This document shows positions 8,801-16,753 of a stretch of DNA of 64,000 nucleotides, piece by piece. Location: positions 38,477-102,476 of IMG/VR virus record IMGVR_UViG_3300018036_000004; one strand, written 5' to 3'. How positions within the stretch are numbered: position 1 is the first letter of the stretch; each line of letters begins with the position of its first letter. The translations under genes and the position numbers were made by a program. The notes under the pieces are model-generated. The model searched no databases and was not told the origin of the DNA. It saw only the letters and a program-made list of their open reading frames with translations. This DNA is from a virus.

Positions 8801-11035
8801 AAGTGTGTTAAGACCACCCGCACTCGCTAATGCAAAGATACCTAAGGTGGCTTGGTTAATAGCTAAAGCATAGTAACCAACATCTACAGTACCTGTAGCG
8901 ATACAAGCCATAATAAGTTTACCATCAACAATAAACTCTAAGTTCTTATTAGTTTCGTCTACTACATAAGTAGTGTATCCACTAGAGGCTGTATACACAA
9001 TCTCATTACTCACAAGTTGTGCGTGTATACCGCAACCTGCACCTGTTGGATCACTTAAGTCCACAAAGCCACCAGTAACAGTAGACCCTTCAAACTCTAC
9101 ATCAAAATGGTCAGAACCATTAGAGATAAGATAGTAAGGACCTGTACCTGGTACAGTGTATTTAGCCAATGTTGCATCTTGACTGTCGAATGTAACAGTT
9201 ACATCTTCTTCTACTGAACCTTGATAGAAGTTAGTATTAAAAGGTGTTTCTACACGACAATCAGGAAGTCTTTCTGTACCACTTGGAAACTGTAATTCGA
9301 TAGTAGCCAACCCACTGGACTTAGATCCAAATTGTGGTGTTACTAAGGCATTACTGTTTTCGTCTGTGATAGTATAAGTACCAACACCACTTGCTCCAGC
9401 CGTATTACTAACAATAGAGTACTCTAGGTCTACTAATGTGTTGTAATAGAATGTAGCGTATACTGTGGCCCCTACAGGTACTGCTTGTGCTAAAGTGATA
9501 GTATTGGTTTCACTATCAACCTTAGTTACTTGTACACGACCACGATTAACAGCGTCTTCTACAGAGAATCCCCAATAAGCCCAAACCAGGTCTGGTCTAT
9601 TGGTTGGAAGATCGTAACGACCATTAGATACTTTGTTGTATGTATCAGAAGACAGAGGAGTATTTCTACCATTACCCGTTGTGGCTTGTAAAGGTAAAGT
9701 GAACTCTTTACGACCTTCTACTGCAGGAGAAGTTGCTGTATTTACAACGGCTGTACATTCTGCTAAGTATTGTCTAACATCTACCAAAGAAGAGGTAACT
9801 TGTGTTCCATCGAAGAAGTTGTAACCCAAAGTGTGAACACCAGACTCAACAGTACTAGCAGTACCCCAAAGGATTAAGTCGTCCTTTAGAATAAAGTCCG
9901 CACCGGCTGTGTAATCCTGACGATCTGGTGTAATACCACATTGTGTGATTTGAGTAACACCACGATGTGCCAGATAATCAAAAGTGTCCTGCCAAGAGTT
10001 AAAGTAATACTGACAAGATACAGTATCTCCAACCTTTGGAGCGAAAGGTAAAGTAATAGCACCAGATTGTCCATCTACTGAAGTAGGGATTACTTGGATA
10101 CCGTTTACTTTAACTGTTACATCCGCGGGATCTGTTGAGGTAATACCACCATTAGAACCATCTACGATAGGTCTTTGGAATGTGTAGAACACATTATTTC
10201 TTGGAGTAGTTTGTCCTAGAGTAAGTCCTAATGTAGTATTAGCAGACCCGTTAAGGATTTCAATACTATTATCAGCACTTAATACTACAACAGTGTCTCC
10301 AAAGTTATTAACTGTAGTAGAACCACTTAAAGAAGTACTACCACTACCACCATTAATAAAAGCAGCGATTTGAGCGGCTGTCCAAGGAGCGCCCGCGGCA
10401 CTTGGAAGAATTGTAATGTCCAAAGTAGTTTGGTTATCTACCAAGATTTTAAGAGTGTCGTTTACACCTTGTGTGATTACAAAAGGTTCACCTTTTGCTC
10501 CGTAAATAATAGGTGCTTGGGATGTAACTTGTTCAGACAAGTTATCCGTAATCAAAGTGTCTGTTCTATTAAAGAAGTAAGTAACTCTTACTTCGTCACC
10601 TAAACTAGGAGAAGTAGAAAGTTTTAAAATACCTTTAGAACCGTCAATAGCCAGAACTACTACGGGTTCATTATTAATAGTTACAGAAACACTACCGGTA
10701 TCTTTTGCAGTAGTTCCTGAACCGTCTCCTGTTACAATAGGAAAATGTTTAACTTGAATACGATCCAAGTTACCATCAAAAGCACCTAAAGTTACATTAC
10801 CAGTTTGGGAAATACTAACAACAGCACGACCTGTTTCATCTTCTTGAACAATGCGTTGGTCTACTGAAGAAGAAGAACCACGAACAAGTTCAAGTTGATT
10901 TTGTGTTAAGATTTCAGAGCCCGTTCCTACCAATAAAGGAATACGGACATTAGAGGCCACACCTTGTAAAGGGTCCTCAAAGTTTGTTTGGGTATACACA
11001 CCGGGAGGGGCGTATATAGAACCTGGGAAAGTCAT
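5885..11035 (-). CDS. Giant contractile tail sheath protein, 1716 aa
   Basis: The N-terminus (PGSIYAPPGVYTQTNFEDP) and the last 350 or so residues (including AVRGVTVIGQDRQ and RATLDRFIGIKFLPGI) have the typical tail sheath pattern. Subunits of this fold surround the tail tube and contract on infection. Usual sheath proteins have about 400-700 residues. Here about 1200 residues are inserted between the two conserved ends, as beta-rich modules. One module type (V.V..V.DG..G.I.L...P..G..V...Y.FN) occurs near residues 113-160, 303-350 and 500-535. A second type (GSAN-TLG ending) occurs near 190-280 and again after residue 1100. It has an AGGAG site and a terminator, and is probably very abundant late in infection. 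Confidence 0.92.
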   Translation of the reverse strand: MTFPGSIYAPPGVYTQTNFEDPLQGVASNVRIPLLVGTGSEILTQNQLELVRGSSSSVDQRIVQEDETGRAVVSISQTGNVTLGAFDGNLDRIQVKHFPIVTGDGSGTTAKDTGSVSVTINNEPVVVLAIDGSKGILKLSTSPSLGDEVRVTYFFNRTDTLITDNLSEQVTSQAPIIYGAKGEPFVITQGVNDTLKILVDNQTTLDITILPSAAGAPWTAAQIAAFINGGSGSTSLSGSTTVNNFGDTVVVLSADNSIEILNGSANTTLGLTLGQTTPRNNVFYTFQRPIVDGSNGGITSTDPADVTVKVNGIQVIPTSVDGQSGAITLPFAPKVGDTVSCQYYFNSWQDTFDYLAHRGVTQITQCGITPDRQDYTAGADFILKDDLILWGTASTVESGVHTLGYNFFDGTQVTSSLVDVRQYLAECTAVVNTATSPAVEGRKEFTLPLQATTGNGRNTPLSSDTYNKVSNGRYDLPTNRPDLVWAYWGFSVEDAVNRGRVQVTKVDSETNTITLAQAVPVGATVYATFYYNTLVDLEYSIVSNTAGASGVGTYTITDENSNALVTPQFGSKSSGLATIELQFPSGTERLPDCRVETPFNTNFYQGSVEEDVTVTFDSQDATLAKYTVPGTGPYYLISNGSDHFDVEFEGSTVTGGFVDLSDPTGAGCGIHAQLVSNEIVYTASSGYTTYVVDETNKNLEFIVDGKLIMACIATGTVDVGYYALAINQATLGIFALASAGGLNTLTIPASEMPCDTDNLYAGWQLVCTGGTGVSTTVRTVTASVNGVLTLDGGTFDATSVFHLYNPDAAPSITGVTQFLAPTVISASEFDQIELNYTGSVKGSVPISVTIPASTYGSVSDLVSAIQTAVNTAVGVAGLSCIITVEADTSGRLVFSLIPDHTDTDGGFLEFVTNGTPARDFAVLAGFDTDSAQGGQAKLVNGKIARVFSLTGASGQKRYDRLILRNRLVPGKSGSMDGQYVQDQAFIQVLGGSGNNNCGLTSNEIGVSGIRGTVMEPTISSHIGLEGGQDGSGQPLVTFYGPSSTNPQSNIFKFTFEGVPVTIEFTDGTGGAITTSADVPLGPIGTANTVLNQIQAAMVAQGLASGLVMQEGVGIRFRGASSSSDASITIGNGSANDTLGFNTGEQVFRTVVEVETLVSALLAHDQASIALHLIDWADGGASAYFTKVGIAKTIRDSVGGEFLYLQSLGTSGVGTSSSIAIVEAAVDSVTRPGTGLGVTGGEGNVGEPSIDGFYVTSSDPIDGSGSANTSVLNSGNGQDGNVGQTYRDLVTGLTFTVLPRPGGASYPTGESFTFKLRKVVTTDSNLPINTLPGVETIVSNTLGVNVGDSAVVTTYASGGNEPSVGDIYYVSYNYRKQDFSSQIYTKQATVEQAFGEKTPSNPVSLGAYLAFLNGAVIIAIKQVEKDEDINNDGTPDSASIDAYIKAIDEVEGSLPGGIYPNYIVPMRGDSLPMFQYLARHCDIQSSIRYRAERTAIVGVSAGTQPRQVGNIAEAVKRSRLRIMYPDIVTLSLTAADGSVKSYLVDGTYVAAAWAGNRASPTIDVATPWTRGRIVGFDEVARKLDAVAQNQVAVRGVTVIGQDRQVISVRHGLTTDMTNTLSRTPSVITIADEVQRQARATLDRFIGIKFLPGITSQIEGQLNATLKGLVGNQIIATFIPASAKVSETDATAIEVEAYYQPVFPLIYIVITFNVRSSL

Positions 11036-11090
11036 TTTAAACTCCTAGTTTAAAGTACAAGAAAAAGGATCTAACCACGATAGTGGAACT

Positions 11091-11118
11091 AATACTCTTA
11101 GTTAATAGAAAGAGTATT
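11091..11118. promoter_or_regulatory. Inverted repeat upstream of the tail sheath gene
   Basis: Nine-base arms (11091-11099 and 11110-11118) around a 10-base loop, in the gap before the sheath gene. There is no T-run, so an operator or a hairpin in the mRNA leader is more likely than a terminator. Confidence 0.4.
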
Positions 11119-11138
11119 GTGTTTAATATACACAAAGA

Positions 11139-11594
11139 TTATTGTTTATCTTTTTTAAACTTTTCAGAGAGTTTTTTATTATAATCTTCAGCCAACGACC
11201 TATTTACATTAACCCTATCTATCTCTTGTTGTGTAAGTGTTCTGTACGAACCATCCCCTGTAGGTGTTAAGTGATCCATATGAACATCCCTACCACTTCT
11301 TCTTTCGTCTAAAGCTGTAGCAATTTTAACATCCCTTCTTTTATGAATCACTTCCCACTTCTGTTCAGCATCCCTACCTATAACTTTATCGTAGTTATAA
11401 TCAATACCAGACACTCCAGTGTTTTGAGGTATAGGACCTGTTGGTGTATGTTGAAAAGTAAAACTGGAACCGGAAACTTGTTTGTCTGCTAACTCATTAC
11501 AACAAGTACAAGGGCAGGTTTCTCTTTGTGTAGTACTTCTTAGTTGTTCAAACTCTAAACCACAATGTGAACATAAGTATTTATATCTAGGCAT
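11139..11594 (-). CDS. FmdB-type zinc-ribbon protein, 151 aa
   Basis: The start MPRYKYLCSHCG followed by a second cysteine cluster (CPCTCC) matches the FmdB/CxxC_CxxC regulatory zinc-ribbon family. The remaining 100 residues form the extension often found in phage versions (YDKVIGRDAEQKWEVIHKRR). The chosen ATG follows GAGGA; an upstream in-frame ATG would read through the neighbouring gene. It overlaps the preceding gene by eight bases and lies between the lysin and the sheath. It may be a virion assembly or expression factor, which is inferred from position only. Confidence 0.75.
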   Translation of the reverse strand: MPRYKYLCSHCGLEFEQLRSTTQRETCPCTCCNELADKQVSGSSFTFQHTPTGPIPQNTGVSGIDYNYDKVIGRDAEQKWEVIHKRRDVKIATALDERRSGRDVHMDHLTPTGDGSYRTLTQQEIDRVNVNRSLAEDYNKKLSEKFKKDKQ

Positions 11595-11847
11595 TAGTAT
11601 CCTCGTCCAGAAACCACTGATTATTTTTGTATACAATCCAAGTACAATCACTCTCAAAAACATCTAAATGAATCTTGTTCATAAGTGTTCGAGTAATACC
11701 TATCGTGTGTATAGAACTATTGTCCATACTAAGTTGAAAGTGTAAGTTATCCGCAACCTTTTCGGCTTTATAGTAATCCCTTAAAGCACATACAATTATA
11801 GGTTTAGAATGTTCGTTTGATGTATACCAAAGTAAATAAACTTTCAT
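11587..11847 (-). CDS. Hypothetical protein, 86 aa
   Basis: An 86-residue protein without a recognised domain. It starts with a short beta strand (MKVYLLWYTS) and is otherwise mixed alpha/beta with several aromatic residues at the end (CTWIVYKNNQWFLDED). A good AGAGGA site precedes the ATG. It is packed between the lysin upstream and the zinc-ribbon gene, overlapping the latter, so it belongs to the same late minus-strand unit. It could be an accessory lysis or virion protein, but the sequence shows neither a signal peptide nor a membrane helix. Confidence 0.6.
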   Translation of the reverse strand: MKVYLLWYTSNEHSKPIIVCALRDYYKAEKVADNLHFQLSMDNSSIHTIGITRTLMNKIHLDVFESDCTWIVYKNNQWFLDEDTNA

Positions 11848-11873
11848 GTTTCCTCTTGTTTAAATAAGTATAC

Positions 11874-12671
11874 TCACTCATCCAACAAGGTATAACTAAA
11901 AGTTTCTCTTCCTGTTTTCTCTACTTGTAGATGTGCCAGTTTTAACATCTTCTCAAAGTCGGCTAATCTTTTAAAGACCTGACAACCTGCAGACCACCTA
12001 TTAACATTCTCACTTTCTCCATTAGCAGAAGACCTATGTATGTTAATACCGAAATATCCACTAGCAATAGTTTTTTCACTACGGTCTAGAATACTATCTT
12101 TGTCACCATCCCTGTAAATCTTAACCTTACCAGACCTTTGACATAACGCTTCATACTTACCTTGATGTAGACCGAGTTTCCAAGTGTCTAAGTATTGTCC
12201 TTCTACTAAGATAGCCGTACCCACAACATAACTAGGATTCTCTAACCAGTATGTACCAGGATCTGTTGTACCTGGCCAAAAGTAAGAGTGCCATCCACCA
12301 TCTGCGTAATAGTAACAACCTAATGTGTCGTCAAACTTATTAGACTGTGTTTCTTTAGAACGGATTCCAAATAACCAAAGTCTATATGGTTCATCCCATA
12401 TCTCGTACCCTAACTTACGAGCCTTATCTAATATAGGGGGTAAAGGTGCTGTGGGTTCGTACTTAGTAGGGACTTGTAATAAACCAGTCCAAGTATCTTC
12501 TCCTACAATGCCGTCTGATAATAAACCCTTATCTTGTTGAAACTTACACACAATTTTGTGTGTAGTAGGTCCGAAGTCCCCATCTACAGATAAAGTATAA
12601 CCATGTTGTTTTAATAGTTTTTGTAGTTTTCTTACATCGGCACCTTTGTCGCCTTTCTTTAAAATGTCCAT
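11874..12671 (-). CDS. Endolysin: peptidoglycan-binding domain plus L,D-transpeptidase-like domain, 265 aa
   Basis: Residues 5-65 form a classic PG_binding_1 domain (GDKGADVRKLQKLLKQHGY, then VDGDFGP and GIVGEDTW). The C-terminal domain ends with GINIHRSS and RWSAGCQVF, giving His212 and a Ser-Ala-Gly-Cys at 227-230. This is the active-site pattern of YkuD-type L,D-transpeptidase-like enzymes and of phage lysins with that fold. It should act on the host cell wall at release, or at entry if it is packaged in the tail. No signal peptide is visible, so a holin or virion delivery is needed. It has an AGGAG ribosome-binding site and sits among the tail genes. Confidence 0.78.
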   Translation of the reverse strand: MDILKKGDKGADVRKLQKLLKQHGYTLSVDGDFGPTTHKIVCKFQQDKGLLSDGIVGEDTWTGLLQVPTKYEPTAPLPPILDKARKLGYEIWDEPYRLWLFGIRSKETQSNKFDDTLGCYYYADGGWHSYFWPGTTDPGTYWLENPSYVVGTAILVEGQYLDTWKLGLHQGKYEALCQRSGKVKIYRDGDKDSILDRSEKTIASGYFGINIHRSSANGESENVNRWSAGCQVFKRLADFEKMLKLAHLQVEKTGRETFSYTLLDE

Positions 12672-12682
12672 TAAAAAAACTC

Positions 12683-13906
12683 CTATTTAATAATCTCGAA
12701 ATCTTTCGTTCTATTAGAGTAGAACGGGTCTCTTAACTCTACTAACTTTAAACTCTCTACTAAAGTTAAAGTTGTAGGGTTTCCTGTTTCTATTAACTCA
12801 TCATCTGTTAAAGCATTGGTAGCTACTTCAGATACAAGTTGGTGGGGTACAACACGAGATAAGTATCTCGGCATTGGTTTAAACATAAACCAATCTGTCA
12901 TAACTGTTACAGACACGCTTGCGGTGTAAAAATAATCATCCCCATTATCATCATATGTTTCTTCACCTTCTCCACCTAAAGAAACATCTGTAATAACAAT
13001 ACCTTCCTTGCCTAATCGATCCCTTAATGTTGTGTACAAGTACATTACAGTGCGATCCGCTATCTCACCTTGTGAGTAAAGGTCTCTAGCCATTATGTCA
13101 AAGTCTAAACTAAGTTCCCAGTTACCGCCGTACTGTAAAAAGACATCTTCCCTTTGTCTAGTTACAAGTACACACATTACATCTCCAGCAAAAGCTCTTC
13201 TTCCAAAGGCTAGTATAACACCTGGTATGGCCGTATTGTTAGTACCATTTTCTTCTAATACATAAGGACCTGTAGATTGTCCTGCGTATCTATAGTCAAC
13301 ACTTAAAGACAAGTTGTTAGGTAAGGCTTTTAATAAAGTAATAGTACCTGTCTCTGGGTCTGCTGTATAGTTAACACCCTCGTAGTAAGGAAAATTACCG
13401 GGTACTTCGAATACTCGTAAGGAACCTGCATGAAAACCACCAGCACCTACTTCGAAAGTATAGTTGTTAATCCTTAAAGGTATTTCATTAACTATCTCTA
13501 ATAAAGGGTCTACATAGAACACAAGTTTATCTCTAGGTTCCCCTTTAACTAAAACTTGCTCTTCGACTACCTCTATATAATAGATACCTGGTGGTGTTGG
13601 AAACTTACTATTGTTTTGTTGAATGGCTACACTGTCTTCTTTAATCCATTCAATACTAGTACCTTGTTTACCATAGTAACCAGTAAGGGTACAGTAAGAA
13701 GACACTGTACCCATAAAATGGTCTGCGGCTAACGATGTAGCGGACGCTGAGTTACTTTTAAGAATAATAGCCTGTTGAGGTCTTTCTTCGAAAGAGAACT
13801 TACCTTGAATAACAAGATTATCTTTATACTGGGGTTCCGTAGACCAATAGTTACGTAACTCCATTATAAATCTTCTTTTAATACTCTCCGTTAAGTTTGC
13901 AAACAT
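12683..13906 (-). CDS. Virion structural protein, probably tail or neck, 407 aa
   Basis: A beta-rich protein typical of tail or neck components. It has an N-terminal helix (NLTESIKRRFIMELRNYW), alternating strands, and a segment (YTADPETGTITLLKALP) that resembles the beta modules inserted in the tail sheath. The C-terminal part (DWFMFKPMPRYLSRV) looks like a completion or terminator protein, but I cannot name it. The start is uncertain. ATG 13906 has no strong Shine-Dalgarno site, yet its flanking sequence is duplicated at 14549-14571 together with its first codons, which supports it as the gene's natural 5' end. It lies between the lysin and the leader-bearing genes. Confidence 0.6.
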   Translation of the reverse strand: MFANLTESIKRRFIMELRNYWSTEPQYKDNLVIQGKFSFEERPQQAIILKSNSASATSLAADHFMGTVSSYCTLTGYYGKQGTSIEWIKEDSVAIQQNNSKFPTPPGIYYIEVVEEQVLVKGEPRDKLVFYVDPLLEIVNEIPLRINNYTFEVGAGGFHAGSLRVFEVPGNFPYYEGVNYTADPETGTITLLKALPNNLSLSVDYRYAGQSTGPYVLEENGTNNTAIPGVILAFGRRAFAGDVMCVLVTRQREDVFLQYGGNWELSLDFDIMARDLYSQGEIADRTVMYLYTTLRDRLGKEGIVITDVSLGGEGEETYDDNGDDYFYTASVSVTVMTDWFMFKPMPRYLSRVVPHQLVSEVATNALTDDELIETGNPTTLTLVESLKLVELRDPFYSNRTKDFEIIK

Positions 13907-13917
13907 ACAGGGTCATC
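13895..13917. repeat. 23-base direct repeat, copy 1
   Basis: Matches 14549-14571 at 22 of 23 bases. It covers the start codon and first codons of the structural gene plus upstream bases, and contains the palindrome GTTTGCAAAC. Confidence 0.9.
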
Positions 13918-13943
13918 TTTAAAGGGTGTTTAAGTAAGGTTTT

Positions 13944-14516
13944 TTACAGTCGATAGTTTGTTGGAACTTTTACCTTTAGGATTCCTTTGGTTTCATTATC
14001 TATATCCCAACCAAGACCTCCCCTTCGTTCAACATCAAATGCTCTCGACCAGTCTTCCATATCCTCTAGAAAAGTATTATAAAAGTTATCACGGTCACGA
14101 CCAAGATTGTACAATGTCCCAGAAGATGTAGTGATAGTGTATTCGAACTGCACATAAGGCATTCTATTCATTTCTATAATTTCGAAATCACTTACAACCT
14201 GTAATTCACGACGGTTTCGGCCGCGGCTATAAGACCTAGCTAATGTTGTAACCTTGTCCCGAACCAAGTCTAACCACTGTTGGGGTGTTCCAGCATCACT
14301 TAACCTTTCAGTTTCCGCTTGTAAAAATGTCTTATACCCTTCTAAGTGTCCTAGTAAGTTATCCTTTTCTCTTCCAGTCTGACCACGCATATAGTGCTTC
14401 AAAGTTTCTAAGGCTGAAAGTGTTTCCCTTATATTTATTAATTGTTCCTGTTTAGAAGCCAGTTTCTTTAATTGTTGAACTTCTTTAAGAAGTTGTTTTG
14501 CTGTTAATTTTCTCAT
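13944..14516 (-). CDS. Leader-bearing putative internal virion protein, 190 aa
   Basis: It begins MRKLTAKQLLKEVQQLKK and is closely related at its N-terminus to the next gene (MNKKLTAKQLLLEVQQLKK) and to two proteins at 53876 and 55384 (MSRKITAKELLREVR). After the leader comes a coiled-coil-like stretch (INIRETLSALETLKHYM) and an alpha/beta body rich in arginine. The L-K-E in the leader fits the L/I-x-E cleavage rule of T4-type prohead proteases, so it may be a capsid-targeted internal protein whose first 12 residues are removed. This is an inference. A good AGGAG site precedes the ATG. Confidence 0.65.
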   Translation of the reverse strand: MRKLTAKQLLKEVQQLKKLASKQEQLINIRETLSALETLKHYMRGQTGREKDNLLGHLEGYKTFLQAETERLSDAGTPQQWLDLVRDKVTTLARSYSRGRNRRELQVVSDFEIIEMNRMPYVQFEYTITTSSGTLYNLGRDRDNFYNTFLEDMEDWSRAFDVERRGGLGWDIDNETKGILKVKVPTNYRL

Positions 14517-14526
14517 GTGTTAACTC

Positions 14527-14571
14527 CTAGTTAACCTATTAAATTAATGTTTGCAAACATACATGGTCATC
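14527..14571 (-). other. Recombination scar: hybrid of the ends of two neighbouring genes
   Basis: On the minus strand, 14531-14560 encodes a nine-codon frame, MFANINLIG. Its 5' half and upstream bases repeat the start of the structural gene at 13906 (14549-14571 against 13895-13917). Its 3' half repeats the last codons, stop and CTAG of the Dps-like gene (14527-14550 against 15304-15327, 22 of 24 bases). This is what remains when a unit running from the Dps end through a leader-bearing gene to the start of the structural gene is duplicated in tandem and the middle is lost. Confidence 0.75.
14549..14571. repeat. 23-base direct repeat, copy 2
   Basis: Second copy of 13895-13917 with one mismatch, lying between the two leader-bearing paralogues. 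Confidence 0.9.
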
Positions 14572-15234
14572 CTAATATGCGTCTTTATTGTCTAGGTAAT
14601 TCATTAGAATTTTTGGTGCTTCTTTATCAAACACAGATTTAAAATGTGTAAAACACTTATCCATCGACTCATCTATATTTGGAGTAAGAATATTTTTCTC
14701 AACATCGTAAGGGTCTTGAAACAACCCGTAAAAATCACATTCGCTCTTATTGGTCCCATCTCTTGCGATCACATAATTGAACAAAATGAAATCACGACCC
14801 ACGACTAACTTCATCTCTACATGTCCCCAAGCACCTTTACCCCCTATATTAGATTTTATTTTCCAATCTAAACCTGTTTTCTTAGCCCAATTTTCCATAT
14901 AAGACAGGATTTTACCATAGGTGTCTTCAATGGCTTGTTTAGCGTCTTGGTCACATTCAGAACCTTGTTTCCACCAATCTATACAAACCTTTTGTTTTTG
15001 TACTCGAATAGGCTGTGTTCTTGTATAGGTGACATAGGCTATGTCACCTTGAACATTAATGTCTTCGATATAATGTTGTGAGACATGCTGAGCAGCCCAA
15101 GACTCTACTTGACCCAACAGGTCTTCTTCGTCTTCGTAAACGAAAACATAATCTTCTAACCAGTCTTTAGAGGCCAGTTTCTTTAATTGTTGAACTTCAA
15201 GAAGAAGTTGTTTTGCTGTCAGTTTTTTATTCAT
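14572..15234 (-). CDS. Leader-bearing putative internal virion protein, 220 aa
   Basis: It starts MNKKLTAKQLLLEVQQLKK, nearly the same as the downstream paralogue, while the bodies differ. This body is acidic at first (FVYEDEEDLLGQVESWAAQ), then has a beta-rich section with cysteine (KQKVCIDWWKQGSECDQD) and a long mixed domain. The leader holds L-L-E, again fitting an L-x-E prohead protease site. It is separated from the Dps-like gene by an AT-rich gap of about 70 bases and from its paralogue by a recombination scar. A capsid-internal role is inferred from the leader and neighbours. The body fold is not recognised. Confidence 0.65.
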   Translation of the reverse strand: MNKKLTAKQLLLEVQQLKKLASKDWLEDYVFVYEDEEDLLGQVESWAAQHVSQHYIEDINVQGDIAYVTYTRTQPIRVQKQKVCIDWWKQGSECDQDAKQAIEDTYGKILSYMENWAKKTGLDWKIKSNIGGKGAWGHVEMKLVVGRDFILFNYVIARDGTNKSECDFYGLFQDPYDVEKNILTPNIDESMDKCFTHFKSVFDKEAPKILMNYLDNKDAY

Positions 15235-15303
15235 AACACACCTTTTTGGAATTGTTATTTTAACATAAATGTTTTTTGTATAAGGATTCTATTGAATGTA
15301 TCT

Positions 15304-15327
15304 CTAGTTAATCTATTAAATAAATGT
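15304..15327. repeat. Parent copy of the scar's 3' half (end of the Dps-like gene)
   Basis: These 24 bases, covering the last codons and stop of the Dps-like gene, match 14527-14550 at 22 positions. Confidence 0.8.
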
Positions 15328-16753
15328 AAGCACTGGAGTCTGTCTCGATAATACCATCGTCAAACATAATCTCTAAAACCTGACTTACTTGTTTAGCGTC
15401 TACTTTAAACTTACGCATTACTTGTTTTGTTAAGTCTTCAATGAAAATAGCATCTTTACGACTTAGTAAGTCTTGAATGTACTTTTCCATCTTAGACTGT
15501 AAGTTTGCAAACTTCCACTTATTACGATCCATCATGTCCTTAGGTGAAAAGGTATTACGTTTAGGAAGAAACTTGTCAAAGTCATATCGTCCGTCTCCTT
15601 CTCGGGCTTGTAACCAAGCCAAAACACCTCTAGCAGAACCATGTGTACCAAACCTTTTAACAATGGAGAATCTATTATCTACCATGTACATTGTGTAACG
15701 ATCAATGTACTTGTTATTTTCAGAATCTGCGTTTCTTAAAGCAAGGAATGTGTATTCAGGAGAGATTCTTTTAGTGAAACTAGATTGATCTCTGGACCAT
15801 CCCGCTACACCTACGGCAGAGTGTGTAGGTATACCTTTTCTAGGAACACTGTCACCTTGTTTGTAGATAGGATACCCATAACCATTAAAGTCCGCTTTAA
15901 AGTTTCTACGGGCTTGTCTAGACTGGTTCATTTTAACAGCCCCTTGTAAATCCGGTTGTTCGGATTCTACAACAAACCTGTTTAAAGTAGACACATCACT
16001 ACCACCGGGTAACTCTAAAATCTCGTCTGGAGTTAAAGGACTAGCTTCGTACTCTTTCTTTTCCTGTGATAGTGGGCTTTGGTGGCCTCTATCTTCTTTT
16101 AAAGTATTTTTAAAAGTAGTAGGGTCATTAGAAACAGCGTTGGACTCTGCAAACTGTGAAACCTCTACTTTACGAGGATCTTTGTAAAAGATTTCGGCGG
16201 CGTCTATATCTTCCGAAACTCTTCTGTTTAATTTGGCTGTTCTAGGTTCTACAATCTGTTGTAACAAGTATAAGTTACTTTCGTGGTTGGAAGCCAATGT
16301 GATTAATAAATCCTCTAGACCTATTGTCATTAAACCAAAACCTTTTAAGTCCTCAATACTTTGTTCGATTAACTGTAAAAAGAACCTTTCAATGTGTAAG
16401 CCTCTTTTAATAGGATCTTGTACCTGAGAGAAACCTTGTAGGTATGAAAACATCAAAGGTGCTTGGTAGGCTAGTTTAAGTTGGCTAGTTCCCATAACCC
16501 CACCAATCTTTTCCGCCAAACTATCAATCTCTTCGTTTGTAGAGTTGTACAGTCTTTCGAAAAGTAAGTGGTCTTGGAAAAAGTGTGATCCGTATACAGT
16601 CCAATGGGAAGTCTGGTAAGAAATAGACATTGCTCTTAAACAGGCTAAAACAGGTCCTAGGATCTGTCCACCTACGGCCACCATTTCTAAGTCGTTAGTC
16701 ACATACCCATTTTTAGTAAAGTTTTCGTATTGTTGTTCCATAGTATCTTCCAT
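15308..16753 (-). CDS. Dps/ferritin-like protein with long C-terminal extension, 481 aa
   Basis: Residues 25-190 match Dps, the DNA-protecting ferritin-like family. All five expected ferroxidase ligands sit at the family spacing: His50, His62, Glu66 (usually Asp), Asp77 and Glu81, in SHWTVYGSHFFQDHLLFERL and EEIDSLAEKIGG. Ordinary Dps proteins have about 160-190 residues. Here some 290 residues follow, with a charged linker, a basic central domain and a winged-helix-like end (FIEDLTKQVMRKF to SSAYIYLID). Iron oxidation or peroxide protection of DNA is the family role. The gene lies in the virion cluster, so packaging inside the particle is possible. The start could also be the ATG four codons later. 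Confidence 0.75.
   Translation of the reverse strand: MEDTMEQQYENFTKNGYVTNDLEMVAVGGQILGPVLACLRAMSISYQTSHWTVYGSHFFQDHLLFERLYNSTNEEIDSLAEKIGGVMGTSQLKLAYQAPLMFSYLQGFSQVQDPIKRGLHIERFFLQLIEQSIEDLKGFGLMTIGLEDLLITLASNHESNLYLLQQIVEPRTAKLNRRVSEDIDAAEIFYKDPRKVEVSQFAESNAVSNDPTTFKNTLKEDRGHQSPLSQEKKEYEASPLTPDEILELPGGSDVSTLNRFVVESEQPDLQGAVKMNQSRQARRNFKADFNGYGYPIYKQGDSVPRKGIPTHSAVGVAGWSRDQSSFTKRISPEYTFLALRNADSENNKYIDRYTMYMVDNRFSIVKRFGTHGSARGVLAWLQAREGDGRYDFDKFLPKRNTFSPKDMMDRNKWKFANLQSKMEKYIQDLLSRKDAIFIEDLTKQVMRKFKVDAKQVSQVLEIMFDDGIIETDSSAYIYLID

Noticed and set aside
7290-9824. Several plus-strand frames inside the tail sheath gene
   Set aside because: They are short, without start signals, and lie opposite a clear 1716-codon gene.
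11874-12671. Bacterial L,D-transpeptidase acquired for cell-wall synthesis
   Set aside because: The small size, the N-terminal PG-binding domain and the place among tail genes fit a phage lysin better. No signal peptide is present.
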